Of a stretch of DNA of 56,975 bases, positions 21,748-31,610 are shown one piece after another. The notes beneath the pieces are model-generated. The model had not been told where the DNA came from. It searched no databases and worked only from the letters and a program-made list of their open reading frames with translations. Location: the NCBI GenBank assembly GCA_029547025.1, contig JAKPQA010000031.1, positions 1 through 56,975 on the forward strand, written 5' to 3'. Numbering within the stretch: the first letter of the stretch is position 1; every line of letters starts with the position of its first letter. Made by a program: the position numbers and the translations under genes. Source of the DNA: Armatimonadota bacterium. Its GTDB lineage: Bacteria > Armatimonadota > Zipacnadia > UBA1398 > JAKPQA01.

Positions 21748-23925
21748 TCAGTTCACGAGCTTGATGCTGATGCCGCCGCTGGCGATGAGGCCCACGAATC
21801 GCCGGTCTGGTATGGTCACATAGAACGTGTTCCCAATCGGTGCGACGTCGATCACATGCGTGGCGACTCGCTTGCCGTCGACCTTGCGCTCCCCGGCTTT
21901 CGCGCGCACGTCGAACTGGAGCGGCATGACCTGCATCGTCTCCAGGTGGAAGAACTCCGTCTGCGAGTGGCTCCCGGGCGTGAGTGAGACCTGGCTGCAC
22001 CACAGCATCCACGCCATCATGCAGTTGTTCTCGAATACATGGCAGCCCTCAGGTAGCGTGAGGGTCTGGTCGATCGGTGGCCGCCCCGCCTGCCTGCCCT
22101 TGAACTCCACCTTGCGGCCCCCAAACCGGGCACTGATGGAGAACTCGGCGGTGCCGTACACTCCCGAGGATTCCCACGAGATGGGCCGGAGCGTCTCATC
22201 CAGGAGAACGGTGCGATCGGTCTTGAGGGGTTTCGACCCGGGTTTGAGATCCAGGATCGAGGTGACCTTGTAGGCCGCCGGCGCCCTGGCTCTCGAGAAG
22301 CACACGGCCTCGGATCCCATGGTGCGTTCTCCCTGCATGTACACCCATGTGTACGTGTGGTTGAGCTCCCAGGTCAGACGCGGGACAGAAGCCGATGCCT
22401 CCGCACGCGTCACCTCAGTGCGCGGTTCGTACTCCAGCACCCGCACGCGCCTGGGGATGGCGCCCCCCATGCCTTCGAAGCACTTGATGTGCAGCGCCGA
22501 AAGCGAACGAGTCTCGCCGGTCATCGGGTCCACGGGCACCCAGCGATCGCCGCCGACGAACACCTCGACCCAGGCATGCTGCCCGAAGCTACCCGCCAGC
22601 GATGGCGAGTACATTAGCCCGCCGACCAGCTTGGCCGGCACGCCGAGGGCGCGCAGCATGGCCGTGGCCAGCGTCGCGTGTGGCCCACAGTCGCCCGATC
22701 GGGTCGCCAGCGCCCGCTTGGCGGAGGGTGTGTCCGCGATGCGGTCCTTGGCCACATGGCTCTCGACCCAATCGGTGATGGCGCATGCCGCCTCCCAGGC
22801 AGTGGTGGCCCGCCCGGCGACCTCGACGGCTTGGGTGCGGATACCTGCGTCGTCCGACTCGATCATCGGCTCGGGATCCAGGTACCGTCGCACCGTGGCC
22901 GGCAGCTTGCCGGGGACCATCGGCAGCGGCGCCGCGTCTTTGCCATCGTACGCGGTCGATCGGACACGGACTGTGCCACGGATGGTGGTCCCCTCGACCC
23001 GGCCGCCGAACCGCTGCATGGGACTGTCGGTGCACACCGTGGCCCCGGCCCCGGTCGTCACATCGACATCGATCTCGGCCCGGAGCATCGTCACGGCTTT
23101 GATGTCGGCGAACTTCACCTCGGACGGCGTGAAGCGGCTCGCCAGCGGATCCACCGGCTCGGCTCTCTCGGCCTCGGCGATGATCGCCGCGTCGGCGCGC
23201 TCGATCACAGCGTTCTGTGCGGGGATCTCGATCCGCAGCAACTCACCGGTCCCGGCGTCGGCCCAGAGGATGGCCTCGCCTCCCACGGCCACGCGCCGCG
23301 CCTGGACCTGTTGGCCGCCGCGCGTGATCGGCTTCGGCTCCAGTCCCTTGAGCTCGACGCTCTGGGCGACCATGGCCTCGCCCGATACCGCCTGCACACG
23401 GACCAGGTTCCCCGGGCTGGGGGCGAACCGGCGGGCCAGGAGCATCCAGAGGGCAAAGTCGTTCCCGACCATGAAGTAGTGGTTCTCCGGCACCTCGATC
23501 TGGGCCGTGTCCGCCTCAGCGTCTCCGGTGACCTGGCGTTCGAGCCTGAGGATGCTCCCCTCGGGGCGGCACGCGATGCGTGTCTCGGTCTCCCCTTGTC
23601 GAATGGTGGCCTCGTACCCGGTCAGCCGGTCGGAATCCGTGGCGATCCGCACCTCGGACTTCCAACTCATGGGGCGGGGCTGGCCCAACATGGCGATGCG
23701 GAGAACCGTATGGGAGGAGTACACACGAGCGGTCCCGTCAGCATTCCGGACGAGCGATGGGCCTCGGATCTCGGCGTAGCCCGCGAGCGCATCACCGATG
23801 CGGATCGCATAGTAGAGTGCGGGCTCGGCGGCTGAGCCGCCCGCGGGCTTCCCCTCGGCGCGCCGGTGACACCCACCCGACACCACCAAGACCACCAGCG
23901 TGGACAGCAAGCACCATCGCACCAA
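21748..23925 (-). CDS. Exported transglutaminase-like domain protein
   Basis: The protein has 725 residues, starting at TTG (23925) or GTG (23922), both served by a GGAGGG. The N-terminus has a hydrophobic segment followed by SGGC at residues 16-19; this could be a lipoprotein signal although the lipobox is not canonical. A large beta-rich region follows, then a transglutaminase-like (papain-fold) core with Cys413 in TRSGDCGPHA, His450 in GQHAWVEVFVGG and Asp466 in VPVDPMTGE, a complete triad. Relatives hydrolyse or crosslink amide bonds, or act as peptidases. It is the last gene of a minus-strand operon, 39 nt after a giant carboxypeptidase-regulatory-like protein. It may modify surface proteins, which is inference. 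Confidence 0.8.
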   Translation of the reverse strand: MVRWCLLSTLVVLVVSGGCHRRAEGKPAGGSAAEPALYYAIRIGDALAGYAEIRGPSLVRNADGTARVYSSHTVLRIAMLGQPRPMSWKSEVRIATDSDRLTGYEATIRQGETETRIACRPEGSILRLERQVTGDAEADTAQIEVPENHYFMVGNDFALWMLLARRFAPSPGNLVRVQAVSGEAMVAQSVELKGLEPKPITRGGQQVQARRVAVGGEAILWADAGTGELLRIEIPAQNAVIERADAAIIAEAERAEPVDPLASRFTPSEVKFADIKAVTMLRAEIDVDVTTGAGATVCTDSPMQRFGGRVEGTTIRGTVRVRSTAYDGKDAAPLPMVPGKLPATVRRYLDPEPMIESDDAGIRTQAVEVAGRATTAWEAACAITDWVESHVAKDRIADTPSAKRALATRSGDCGPHATLATAMLRALGVPAKLVGGLMYSPSLAGSFGQHAWVEVFVGGDRWVPVDPMTGETRSLSALHIKCFEGMGGAIPRRVRVLEYEPRTEVTRAEASASVPRLTWELNHTYTWVYMQGERTMGSEAVCFSRARAPAAYKVTSILDLKPGSKPLKTDRTVLLDETLRPISWESSGVYGTAEFSISARFGGRKVEFKGRQAGRPPIDQTLTLPEGCHVFENNCMMAWMLWCSQVSLTPGSHSQTEFFHLETMQVMPLQFDVRAKAGERKVDGKRVATHVIDVAPIGNTFYVTIPDRRFVGLIASGGISIKLVN

Positions 23926-23964
23926 CTGCGGCCCTCCATCCGCCGCCAGCGCCCTGTCGCGGCG

Positions 23965-26900
23965 CTAGTCAGACGGAAGCCCAGCGTACACCAAGTCGGG
24001 CACCTCGGTCACGGCCTGGTCCGTCACGGTCACCCTGTGCATGGCCAGCCGAGTCGCGCGCCCGGCCACGAGACTTACCTCGAGCTCGCCCGCGACACGG
24101 GTGGGGACGTCGTAAGTGCCGTCGGGCTCGATGTCCCAGTAGTATGTCGGCGATCCCATCCACTGATCCGCGGAGCAGAGTGCCACCCGCAGTCCAGAAT
24201 GCAGCCCATGGCCCGGCGCGGCGACAACCCTCCCGCGCAGGCGTGGCCACTGCGACGGGCGCACACTCAGTTCCGATGTGAGCGGCGTGACGTCTCCCGA
24301 CCCAGTCAGCGTGCCGTCATGGGCCAGCGCCACCAGCCACACTTGATAGAGGCCCGGGGGCGTGTGGCACAGCTCGACCCAGCCATCCACCAGAGCCATG
24401 GGTCCCGCCAGGCGCGACCCGTTGACCGAGACACCCAGTGGTTGCCCCGGTGCCAAGGGCCGGCTCCTGTCATTCTCGAGTCTGAGCCTCAACGTGGGAA
24501 CCAAGGGCTCGGCTGTCAGCACGAGTCCACCGACGCCGCCCTGGAAGGTGTCCACAACCACGGGTGCGGTCCGCCGGAGCGTACCCCACACCGCCGTAAC
24601 GCTGTACTCACCTGGCTTGAGCCCCTCGATGGCGAACGCACCGTCCGGGCCCGCGTGTACGCGGGCGCACATCGTACCGGCCGGCCATGGCCCACTGGTG
24701 TCCCAGATCTGGGTGGGTTCAGCTACCACGTCGATGCAACTCGTCGCCGGGTCGCCGGGAGGAGTAACGACCCAGCCCGTAATGGCCGGCATGGGTGCAA
24801 GCGAGAGTTCGAGGGGCGGTGGGTCGGTGACCTGCCCTGGGAACTGCCCCCCGCGCGTGTCCAGCATCCGGTTCGCCACCTGGCCGTCGGGCGTCCAAGC
24901 GAGAACGCGCGGCTGGCTCCCCACAACGCCAGGCAGGCTGAACTCGCCGCCGGGCCCGGCGAGAACCTGGTGCGCTGGCGTGGCTCCGTTCTCAGCCCAT
25001 CCGACGATGGCGCCCGCGGCCGGACTGCCGTCGCGCTGGACGACCCGCCCCGTGACGGTGATCGGCGCCGCCTCGTCGGGATCCTCCTCGCGGTCATTCG
25101 GCAGTCGCCCGGTTAGCTCGACCCACTCCATGCCCCCGGGCGTCGGCGACGCCCAGCGCGTCTCGACCCACATGTACGGAAGTGGGTCCAATGGCTGTGC
25201 ACTCACCTCCCAGCGCCCAGGGTACAGCCCATCAAGCACGAACTCGCCCGTGTTGTCCGAGACAGTCCCCCGCCGGAGCCAGGGCCAGAGCGCGAGGCCG
25301 CAACTGGAGGATGCCGAGATGAGGAACGGGCCGGTCTCCGTTCCATCGGGGCTGCAGACTCGACCGGCCACCCGCACCAGTCTCTCCAGTACGGCGACAA
25401 CATGGGCTGACCCGTCGGGCGGAACAACCACGACCGGCGAAACGGCTATCTGTCGCTCCGATCCGTCTGTCTCGAGCGTGTGCGGCGTCTGGGCCACGAA
25501 CATGTATGGGCCGGGCTCCAGTCCCTCGAAGACACACACCCCTTCGGCGTCGGTAGGTGTCGTGCGACCGAAGTCGGCAGCGTCACCGCTCTCGCCTCCG
25601 GGCTGTGCCACCGGGAACACCCATACGCACTGCGAGACCGGCACCCCGTCGGGGGTGATGATCCGCACCGTCGCCCGGCCGCGCGCGGGCCGGCGAGCGG
25701 TGAGCGTGGGCTCAACGGTTGGCCCCTGCGCCGTCACAGGCACACCCCAGCACTGGGCCTCTGAGCCATCGCTGCACCGGAGGCTGAAGCCATACCAGCC
25801 AGGGCTCGTTGCGCGGAGAGTGAGCAGTCCTGTCTCATCGACTGGCCCCTGTGCCACGATGCTGCCTTCGGCGCCGCCGCCCCGTGCCGTCAGTTCGACC
25901 ATCTGTTGGCCAAGGGGTTCCCCGGCCTCCGTAACGAGCCGGACCCGAACTGGAATGCCTTCGCGGCGAGGCAGCCATAGGTCCGGGGCTCTTGTCGTCG
26001 AGTCGCCGGTGACAAAGACCGGCCCCACTCCGTCTCGGCCGCTCTCGGCGCCGATGGCCGCCACAGCGTAGGCGCCGGGCAGGAGACCGGCGATCTCGTA
26101 CGACCCATCTGGGCGTGTACTCGCCTCCGCCAGCACGGCCTGCAGGTCGCTCTCAGGCATGGAGTCACCGGTGGATACGGCCCGACGCACACCGGCCCTC
26201 GGGCGGCGCGGGACGCGGCGGGCAATGTCGGCACTCTGCTGGCGCAGGTACCGCTGCTCGATGGCCACGACGGTGACTCCATCGAGTCCCTGTTCGGTCC
26301 CATGCTCGATGACCCGCCCCACCACCTTGCCGGTGGGCCGCACCGCACGGACCACCACCGGCTCGCGTTCGCCCGGCAACCCAACGTAGAGCGGATGGAG
26401 CGCCACGGTGGCGCCGCCAGCCAGCACGGCAACGGTATGATAGCCAGGCCGCACTCCGGCCAGGGTGAAGCGCCCCGATGCATCCGTCTCGGTGCGGCGA
26501 CCAGTCGTGGAACCAGCCCACGAGGACTCCAGAGGGAGCAGGTCCACCCACACGACGGCACCCGCCAGGGGCTCGCCATCGGCGTTCAGTGCCACCCCGG
26601 TCAGCTCGCCGAGCTCGCCTTCGCTATCAACGGCCGCGTGCCAGACCCGACGGCTCAAAGCACCGGACCAGACATCGACTTCCACCTCATCGCCGGGTGA
26701 CACCATCACGTGCTGGGTCGTGACTCCCGGCCCAGGAGCACTGACCTCATAGAGGCCAGGCGGCAGCAGACCGAAGGTGGCCACGCCTTCGGCGTCGGTC
26801 TGGCGAGTCTCGGTGAGGCTGCCGATCTGCCAGCCCGGCACACCCGAGACGGAGACCATTTGCTCGGGCTGAGGCGTGCCGTCCGCGGTGTGGCACCTGA

Positions 26901-27300
26901 CATGAACGGTGCCTCCCGGTTTCAACCACGCCTCAACGCCCTGGTCGCCGCCCTCCGCAAGCTCCTCGGCCGACAGGACGCACCAGCCCACAGACGGGCA
27001 GATCAGTGCCAGGCCATCGGCGCGCACCGGAACATCACCGTTGGCCGTCTCGGGGAATCGCGTCGTCACCTCCAAACGTCCGTCAGAATCCGTCCGCACC
27101 GAGCTGTACCCTCCAGCCCAATGCCGAGAACTGGTCTGGCGCCAAGCCCAGACGAAGGTCTCGGTGTCAGCCGCCGGAGCCCCGTCCGGCCGGAGCACCA
27201 AGACCACAGCAGCCGTTTCTGGCGCGCCGAGTTGGGCCCACGTGGGCCCGCCCGCCGCGATCATCGACCAAGCCAGCAGACCACCGATGCACCGTACCAT
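23965..27300 (-). CDS. Giant exported protein with carboxypeptidase-regulatory-like repeats (paralogue A)
   Basis: The protein has 1111 residues with a signal peptide ending near PTWAQ (residue 23); GGAGG lies 7 nt before the ATG. It is built of many roughly 80-100 residue beta-sandwich modules with the CarboxypepD_reg (PF13620-like) signature: G-x-V followed by D-x-x-G-x-F/Y-x-L/I-x-G-L-x-P-G-x-Y, for example DGSYEIAGLLPGAYAV, EGVCVFEGLEPGPYMF and DGAFAIEGLKPGEYSV. No catalytic domain was seen. It is clearly homologous to the gene upstream in sequence and domain order, including the last 30 residues (LVAGRATRLAM, EVPDLVYAG). The role is likely structural or adhesive at the cell surface. Operon gaps are 43 and 39 nt. 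Confidence 0.78.
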   Translation of the reverse strand: MVRCIGGLLAWSMIAAGGPTWAQLGAPETAAVVLVLRPDGAPAADTETFVWAWRQTSSRHWAGGYSSVRTDSDGRLEVTTRFPETANGDVPVRADGLALICPSVGWCVLSAEELAEGGDQGVEAWLKPGGTVHVRCHTADGTPQPEQMVSVSGVPGWQIGSLTETRQTDAEGVATFGLLPPGLYEVSAPGPGVTTQHVMVSPGDEVEVDVWSGALSRRVWHAAVDSEGELGELTGVALNADGEPLAGAVVWVDLLPLESSWAGSTTGRRTETDASGRFTLAGVRPGYHTVAVLAGGATVALHPLYVGLPGEREPVVVRAVRPTGKVVGRVIEHGTEQGLDGVTVVAIEQRYLRQQSADIARRVPRRPRAGVRRAVSTGDSMPESDLQAVLAEASTRPDGSYEIAGLLPGAYAVAAIGAESGRDGVGPVFVTGDSTTRAPDLWLPRREGIPVRVRLVTEAGEPLGQQMVELTARGGGAEGSIVAQGPVDETGLLTLRATSPGWYGFSLRCSDGSEAQCWGVPVTAQGPTVEPTLTARRPARGRATVRIITPDGVPVSQCVWVFPVAQPGGESGDAADFGRTTPTDAEGVCVFEGLEPGPYMFVAQTPHTLETDGSERQIAVSPVVVVPPDGSAHVVAVLERLVRVAGRVCSPDGTETGPFLISASSSCGLALWPWLRRGTVSDNTGEFVLDGLYPGRWEVSAQPLDPLPYMWVETRWASPTPGGMEWVELTGRLPNDREEDPDEAAPITVTGRVVQRDGSPAAGAIVGWAENGATPAHQVLAGPGGEFSLPGVVGSQPRVLAWTPDGQVANRMLDTRGGQFPGQVTDPPPLELSLAPMPAITGWVVTPPGDPATSCIDVVAEPTQIWDTSGPWPAGTMCARVHAGPDGAFAIEGLKPGEYSVTAVWGTLRRTAPVVVDTFQGGVGGLVLTAEPLVPTLRLRLENDRSRPLAPGQPLGVSVNGSRLAGPMALVDGWVELCHTPPGLYQVWLVALAHDGTLTGSGDVTPLTSELSVRPSQWPRLRGRVVAAPGHGLHSGLRVALCSADQWMGSPTYYWDIEPDGTYDVPTRVAGELEVSLVAGRATRLAMHRVTVTDQAVTEVPDLVYAGLPSD

Positions 27301-27343
27301 CCGACTACCTCCGATCGAGGCGCACGCCCAGTCACCGGGGCTC

Positions 27344-30300
27344 CTAGCGAGCCACCGGGCCCTCGTAGACCAGATCGGGCACCTCTGCCATCTGCTCCCC
27401 CCGCAGGCTCACCTTGCGCACTGCGAGGCGTGTCGCGCGGCCCGCGACCAAGCACACCTCGAACTCGCCGCCCCCGTCGGCCGCGAGCCGGTAGCTCCCA
27501 TCGGGCCCGATGCTCGCATAGCGCGTCGAGTACCCCAGCCAGTCCCCCTCGCGGCACATGGCGACGCGAAGCCCGCCGTGCAGGGCGAAGCCCTCTGGCA
27601 CCACCACCCTACCCTCGACCCGGTTCGTGGAGGGCTGCTGGACCGTCACCGTGGTAGCCCCGGGTTCCACATCGGCCGAGCCCAGCTGGATCGACCGGTT
27701 GTCCGCGGACTGCCCGTGGAAGCTGTACCGTCCAGGAGGAACGTGGCTGAGAACCAGGTTGCCGGCCACCACGTGAAGATTCCCGGCGATGTGAATGTCA
27801 TGCACGGCCACGTTGACGGAAAGGCCTTGGGCCAGCGGTCTGCCGTCCGCATCCTGGAGCGCGACCCGAAGTTCCGGCACGAGCGGCGGCACGGCCAAGC
27901 TCAGGCCCTCGGCGTCGCCCGCAGCGAGCTCGACGGTGACCGGGGCTGAGCGCACCAGGTTGCCCCAGACGGCCCTGACCTGGTACCGGCCTGGCGCAAG
28001 TCCATGGATTGAGAATGAACCATCAGGGTCAACCGGGACCCGTACGCACGACCCTTCACCCGGCCAGAGCTCCTGAGTGGCCCAATGCCGATCGGCACGG
28101 ACTGCCATCGCCTCGAGCCCCCCGGCTGCCGGGTCCCCGACCTCCATGTGCACACGGCCCCGAATCGACCGGCCGGGCTCGAGCACCAGCTCCAGGGGTG
28201 GAGCGTCGTCCGCATCACCCCGCCGGTCCAGCGATACCCGGGCCGAGACTCCCTCGGGGCTCCACGCGAACAGGCCAGCGTTCCATCGTGGGAGGCCCGC
28301 CAGGACGAAGCGGCCATCCTCCGCCGTGATCGAGTGCTTCGGGACACCCCAGTCGCTGTCGAGGGCGCCCACGACCACGCCGTTCGCCGGGCTCCCATCA
28401 GGCCAGCTCACCTTCCCGGTTACCGTGAGGTACTGCGATGGCTCCGTGGCTCCGGTCGTCTCAACGTCGGAGGCGTCACGCCCAGCCACATCGAGCCATG
28501 TCATCTCCCCCGGTGCCGGCACGACCTCGGTGGAGGGGAAAACGAGACCCTCGGCCGTGTCCCAGGGCTGACACTGCACGCTCCAACGAGCCGGCGGCAG
28601 ACCGTCGAGCACGAACTCGCCCGCCTCGTCGGTGACCACCGAGTGCCGCGACGTGTGGCCCGGCAGCATGCCGTAGCTCTGGTCGGCGGAGACGAAGAGC
28701 CGCGTGAGAACTGAGCCGTCCGGTGCCGTGACGCGCCCCGCGATCCGGCTGCAGGGCTCGAGCACGACCGTCACGCCTGCTGGAGCACCTGGCGCCACCG
28801 GTACGGTGTCGGAGACCCCCATCAGTACACCCAGGCTGTCGGTCCCCGCGGGTGATGGGGTGCGCGCGAGGAATGCGTAGATCCCCGGACGCAGGTCTCT
28901 CAGCTCGCAGCGACCCCGTTCGTCTGCGAAACGGCCGAGGTGGGTCTCAGCAACCACCGCCCCGTGGGCGGGCCGGTAGACAAGCGGAACGACCCACACC
29001 CGGCCCTTGGGCGGGCTGCCGTCTACGTCGAGCAGCTGCACCGTGGCCTCGCCGGGCCCGGGGTCTGACACGGTGAGCGTCACCTCCGGCGCCGTGCCAG
29101 CCGTTGGAACCACCGCACCCCAGCAACTCGCCTGGGCGCCGTTGGCCAGCCGGAGGCTGAACCCATACCAGCCGGGGCCTCGCGCCAGCAAGGTGGCTCG
29201 ACCGGAGCCGTCGGTCGGGCCATCTGGGCGCAGGGTGCCCCCCGGAGGGCCCGACATCGTTGCCACTTCGATGCTCTCGCCAGAGACGGCCTCCCCCGAC
29301 TCGGTAACCAGCCGCACGGCCAGTGGGATGCCTTCGGGTGAGGGAAGGCGCAGGTCGGGCGCCTCGGTCGTCGCGTTGGCCCGGACGGCCATCGGATGGA
29401 GTTCGTCACGGCGCTGCTGCTCATCGATGGCGACCAGAATGTACGCACCCGGCAGGAGACCCCCAATCATGTACCGCCCGTCGGCGTCACTCGATGCCCT
29501 GGGGAGAATGGCGGCCAGGTTCAGGGGCGCCGCTTCGGAGCCCAGACTGCCGGGGCGCACCTCGCGAGTGCGGGTATCGTAATGGACGGCGTGCGCATAC
29601 TGCTGGTGAACCCCGTACACATAGTGTCGCTCGATGGCGAGCACGGTCACCCCCGCCACGCCCTGACCCGACGCCGAATCCACCACTCGTCCCGCGACGC
29701 TGCCGAACTGCCGGGAGACCGTGATCCTGATCGGCTCCCGCTCATCGGGCGGCGGCACGTATAGTGGCCGAAGCGCGACCGTCCTCTCTCCGGACTGCAC
29801 ACCAAGAACATGGTAGCCCTCGAGGACCGAATCGAAGCGGAACGGTCCCGTGCCGCCCGCGATCTCCTGGTGGCGCGGGCTCGACCCCGCCGCCATTCCG
29901 TCGAGAGGGAACACGTCCAGGGTGACGCTCACGGGGCCCGGCGGGCCGTCATCGGCCGCCACCACCACACCCGACAAATCCCCGGCTTCAGGTGTGTGGC
30001 CTGAGGCCATCCGCGGAGCCCCAGTTCCGGAGCCGCCATCGGAGGCCACCCACACATCGGTCGTGACGTCATCACCCGGCGCGAGGACCACGGTCTGGGT
30101 GGCAGTCCGGCCACTTGGGACGTCCAACTCATAGACTCCGGGAGGCAGATCAGCGAAGACCGCGAGACCGTCGGCGCCGGCCTCCCCGGTCCGCGACTGG
30201 CTCCCGACCTCCCAGCCATGCACGCTGCGTAGGGCCACCGAGGTGCCGGCCCGAACGCTGCCGTCGGCGCCGCGGCAACGGGCACGCACCGTGCCCCCTG

Positions 30301-31279
30301 GTTGCAGACGCACCTCTGCTGGTTCGTCCCCCGCTTCGCGAAGTGCGGCAGCGGGGATCACTCCCCACCCGTGGCCCGTGCACACCACTGCCACTACATC
30401 GGCGCGGCCAGCACCCGTACCGCCCAGCTCCGCCGAAGGGAGTCGGATCCTCCCGTCTGCGGTCGTTGTCAGCGGCTGCCCATGCTCGTTCCAGAACGCA
30501 TAGCCCGGATCGCGCCGTGTCCACGCCCTGATCTCGGCGTTTGCCACCGGGGTGCCGTTGGCGTCCAGGATCCGAAGCCCCAGGGCGGGCGCGTGCGGGG
30601 CGCGCAGCTCCAGCAGTTCGTCCGGCTCCCCACTGACTGTGATGACGCCCAGGGCACGCGGTACCTCCGTGCCGTCCACGACGACGGCACCCCATTCGCC
30701 GGGCAGGACGTTCACCAGGACGAAATCCCCGCCGGCCTGCGTGACGGCAACGCGGTAGTCCTGGAGATCGACCTGGCTGCCCACCTGCGCGACATGGGCG
30801 TAGCCGGGGGGGCGGACCAGCGCCACCGTCACCCCAGCCAGGGGCAGACCGTCGGCCTCCGCCGTGAGTCGACCGCGGGTGATGGCCACCGGTGTCAGCG
30901 CGATGTCGACGTTGCAGGGCTGGCCATCAGTGACCACCAACTCCAAGGGCTCGCCCACACGTTCGGCGCCCGCGTAGCAGGCCAGCCGCCATGTCCCCGC
31001 AGGTACGCCGGTCATCTGGAAGCGGCCATCCCTCGGGTCGGACATGGCCACATGCTTCCCGGTGGCGCGTTCCCGATCAGGCACCGTAGGCAGCGTGTCC
31101 GCGAGCGTCGAGGCGGGATCCTCGAGCACGAGAGCGATCATGGGCAGCCCCGGTCCAGCATCGCCCAGCGTAACCCGCCCCGTGATCGTGGCGCCGCCCT
31201 GAGCGGGCGCAGATCCCGGGGCGCACGCAAACAGCGCCAGAAGTACCACCAAGGGGGCAGCTCGCAGATGTCTCCGCAT
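27344..31279 (-). CDS. Giant exported protein with carboxypeptidase-regulatory-like repeats (paralogue B)
   Basis: The protein has 1311 residues, the first gene of the three-gene minus-strand operon. The N-terminus MRRHLRAAPLVVLLALFAC is a signal sequence; Cys19 could be lipidated, but Phe at -2 is unusual, and signal peptidase I cleavage near APAQG is the alternative. It contains a run of carboxypeptidase-regulatory-like modules (DGRFQMTGVPAGTWRL, DGRYMIGGLLPGAYIL, DGSFSIHGLAPGRYQV and others). It is about 200 residues longer at the N-terminus than paralogue A. GGGAGG precedes the ATG at suitable spacing. No enzyme motif was recognised. Inferred location: cell surface or periplasm. Confidence 0.78.
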   Translation of the reverse strand: MRRHLRAAPLVVLLALFACAPGSAPAQGGATITGRVTLGDAGPGLPMIALVLEDPASTLADTLPTVPDRERATGKHVAMSDPRDGRFQMTGVPAGTWRLACYAGAERVGEPLELVVTDGQPCNVDIALTPVAITRGRLTAEADGLPLAGVTVALVRPPGYAHVAQVGSQVDLQDYRVAVTQAGGDFVLVNVLPGEWGAVVVDGTEVPRALGVITVSGEPDELLELRAPHAPALGLRILDANGTPVANAEIRAWTRRDPGYAFWNEHGQPLTTTADGRIRLPSAELGGTGAGRADVVAVVCTGHGWGVIPAAALREAGDEPAEVRLQPGGTVRARCRGADGSVRAGTSVALRSVHGWEVGSQSRTGEAGADGLAVFADLPPGVYELDVPSGRTATQTVVLAPGDDVTTDVWVASDGGSGTGAPRMASGHTPEAGDLSGVVVAADDGPPGPVSVTLDVFPLDGMAAGSSPRHQEIAGGTGPFRFDSVLEGYHVLGVQSGERTVALRPLYVPPPDEREPIRITVSRQFGSVAGRVVDSASGQGVAGVTVLAIERHYVYGVHQQYAHAVHYDTRTREVRPGSLGSEAAPLNLAAILPRASSDADGRYMIGGLLPGAYILVAIDEQQRRDELHPMAVRANATTEAPDLRLPSPEGIPLAVRLVTESGEAVSGESIEVATMSGPPGGTLRPDGPTDGSGRATLLARGPGWYGFSLRLANGAQASCWGAVVPTAGTAPEVTLTVSDPGPGEATVQLLDVDGSPPKGRVWVVPLVYRPAHGAVVAETHLGRFADERGRCELRDLRPGIYAFLARTPSPAGTDSLGVLMGVSDTVPVAPGAPAGVTVVLEPCSRIAGRVTAPDGSVLTRLFVSADQSYGMLPGHTSRHSVVTDEAGEFVLDGLPPARWSVQCQPWDTAEGLVFPSTEVVPAPGEMTWLDVAGRDASDVETTGATEPSQYLTVTGKVSWPDGSPANGVVVGALDSDWGVPKHSITAEDGRFVLAGLPRWNAGLFAWSPEGVSARVSLDRRGDADDAPPLELVLEPGRSIRGRVHMEVGDPAAGGLEAMAVRADRHWATQELWPGEGSCVRVPVDPDGSFSIHGLAPGRYQVRAVWGNLVRSAPVTVELAAGDAEGLSLAVPPLVPELRVALQDADGRPLAQGLSVNVAVHDIHIAGNLHVVAGNLVLSHVPPGRYSFHGQSADNRSIQLGSADVEPGATTVTVQQPSTNRVEGRVVVPEGFALHGGLRVAMCREGDWLGYSTRYASIGPDGSYRLAADGGGEFEVCLVAGRATRLAVRKVSLRGEQMAEVPDLVYEGPVAR

Positions 31280-31610
31280 CCCACCGCGCCTCCCAGTCGG
31301 CTGGCGAACTCGGTAAGCTGTAGTTCGTCACCCGGGTCGAGATTGCCCTGCGTGGCGAGATACTCCGCCCGCACGACCGGCGCCATCGCGTCACCAACAG
31401 TGTATGATGGTCGGCGCCGTTCACAGGTTGCGCGGCGTTGTCCGGGGGCCTTACATGTTGTTGTCACGGGACGACAGGGCGTCGAGGCCGCAACGCGGAA
31501 GAATCCACAAGCCCCAGTACGCGCGCCGACCGGACCGGAGCCGGGGCGGCGCCCACTCGGCCGCAGGAGAAGGGGCCGGCCGGTGGCGCTGGAGTGGGAG
31601 CTGAGCGTTC
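31280..31610. other. Divergent intergenic region between the surface-protein operon and the receiver-domain gene
   Basis: 331 bases without a supported gene. A possible plus-strand promoter lies at 31428-31456. No minus-strand promoter for the giant-protein operon was convincing. No repeats or RNA gene recognised. Confidence 0.4.
31428..31456 (+). promoter_or_regulatory. Possible promoter of the receiver-domain gene
   Basis: TTGCGC (31428-31433) and TTACAT (31451-31456) with a 17-bp spacer. The match is moderate, and the distance to the GTG at 31611 (about 150 nt) is long. Confidence 0.3.
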
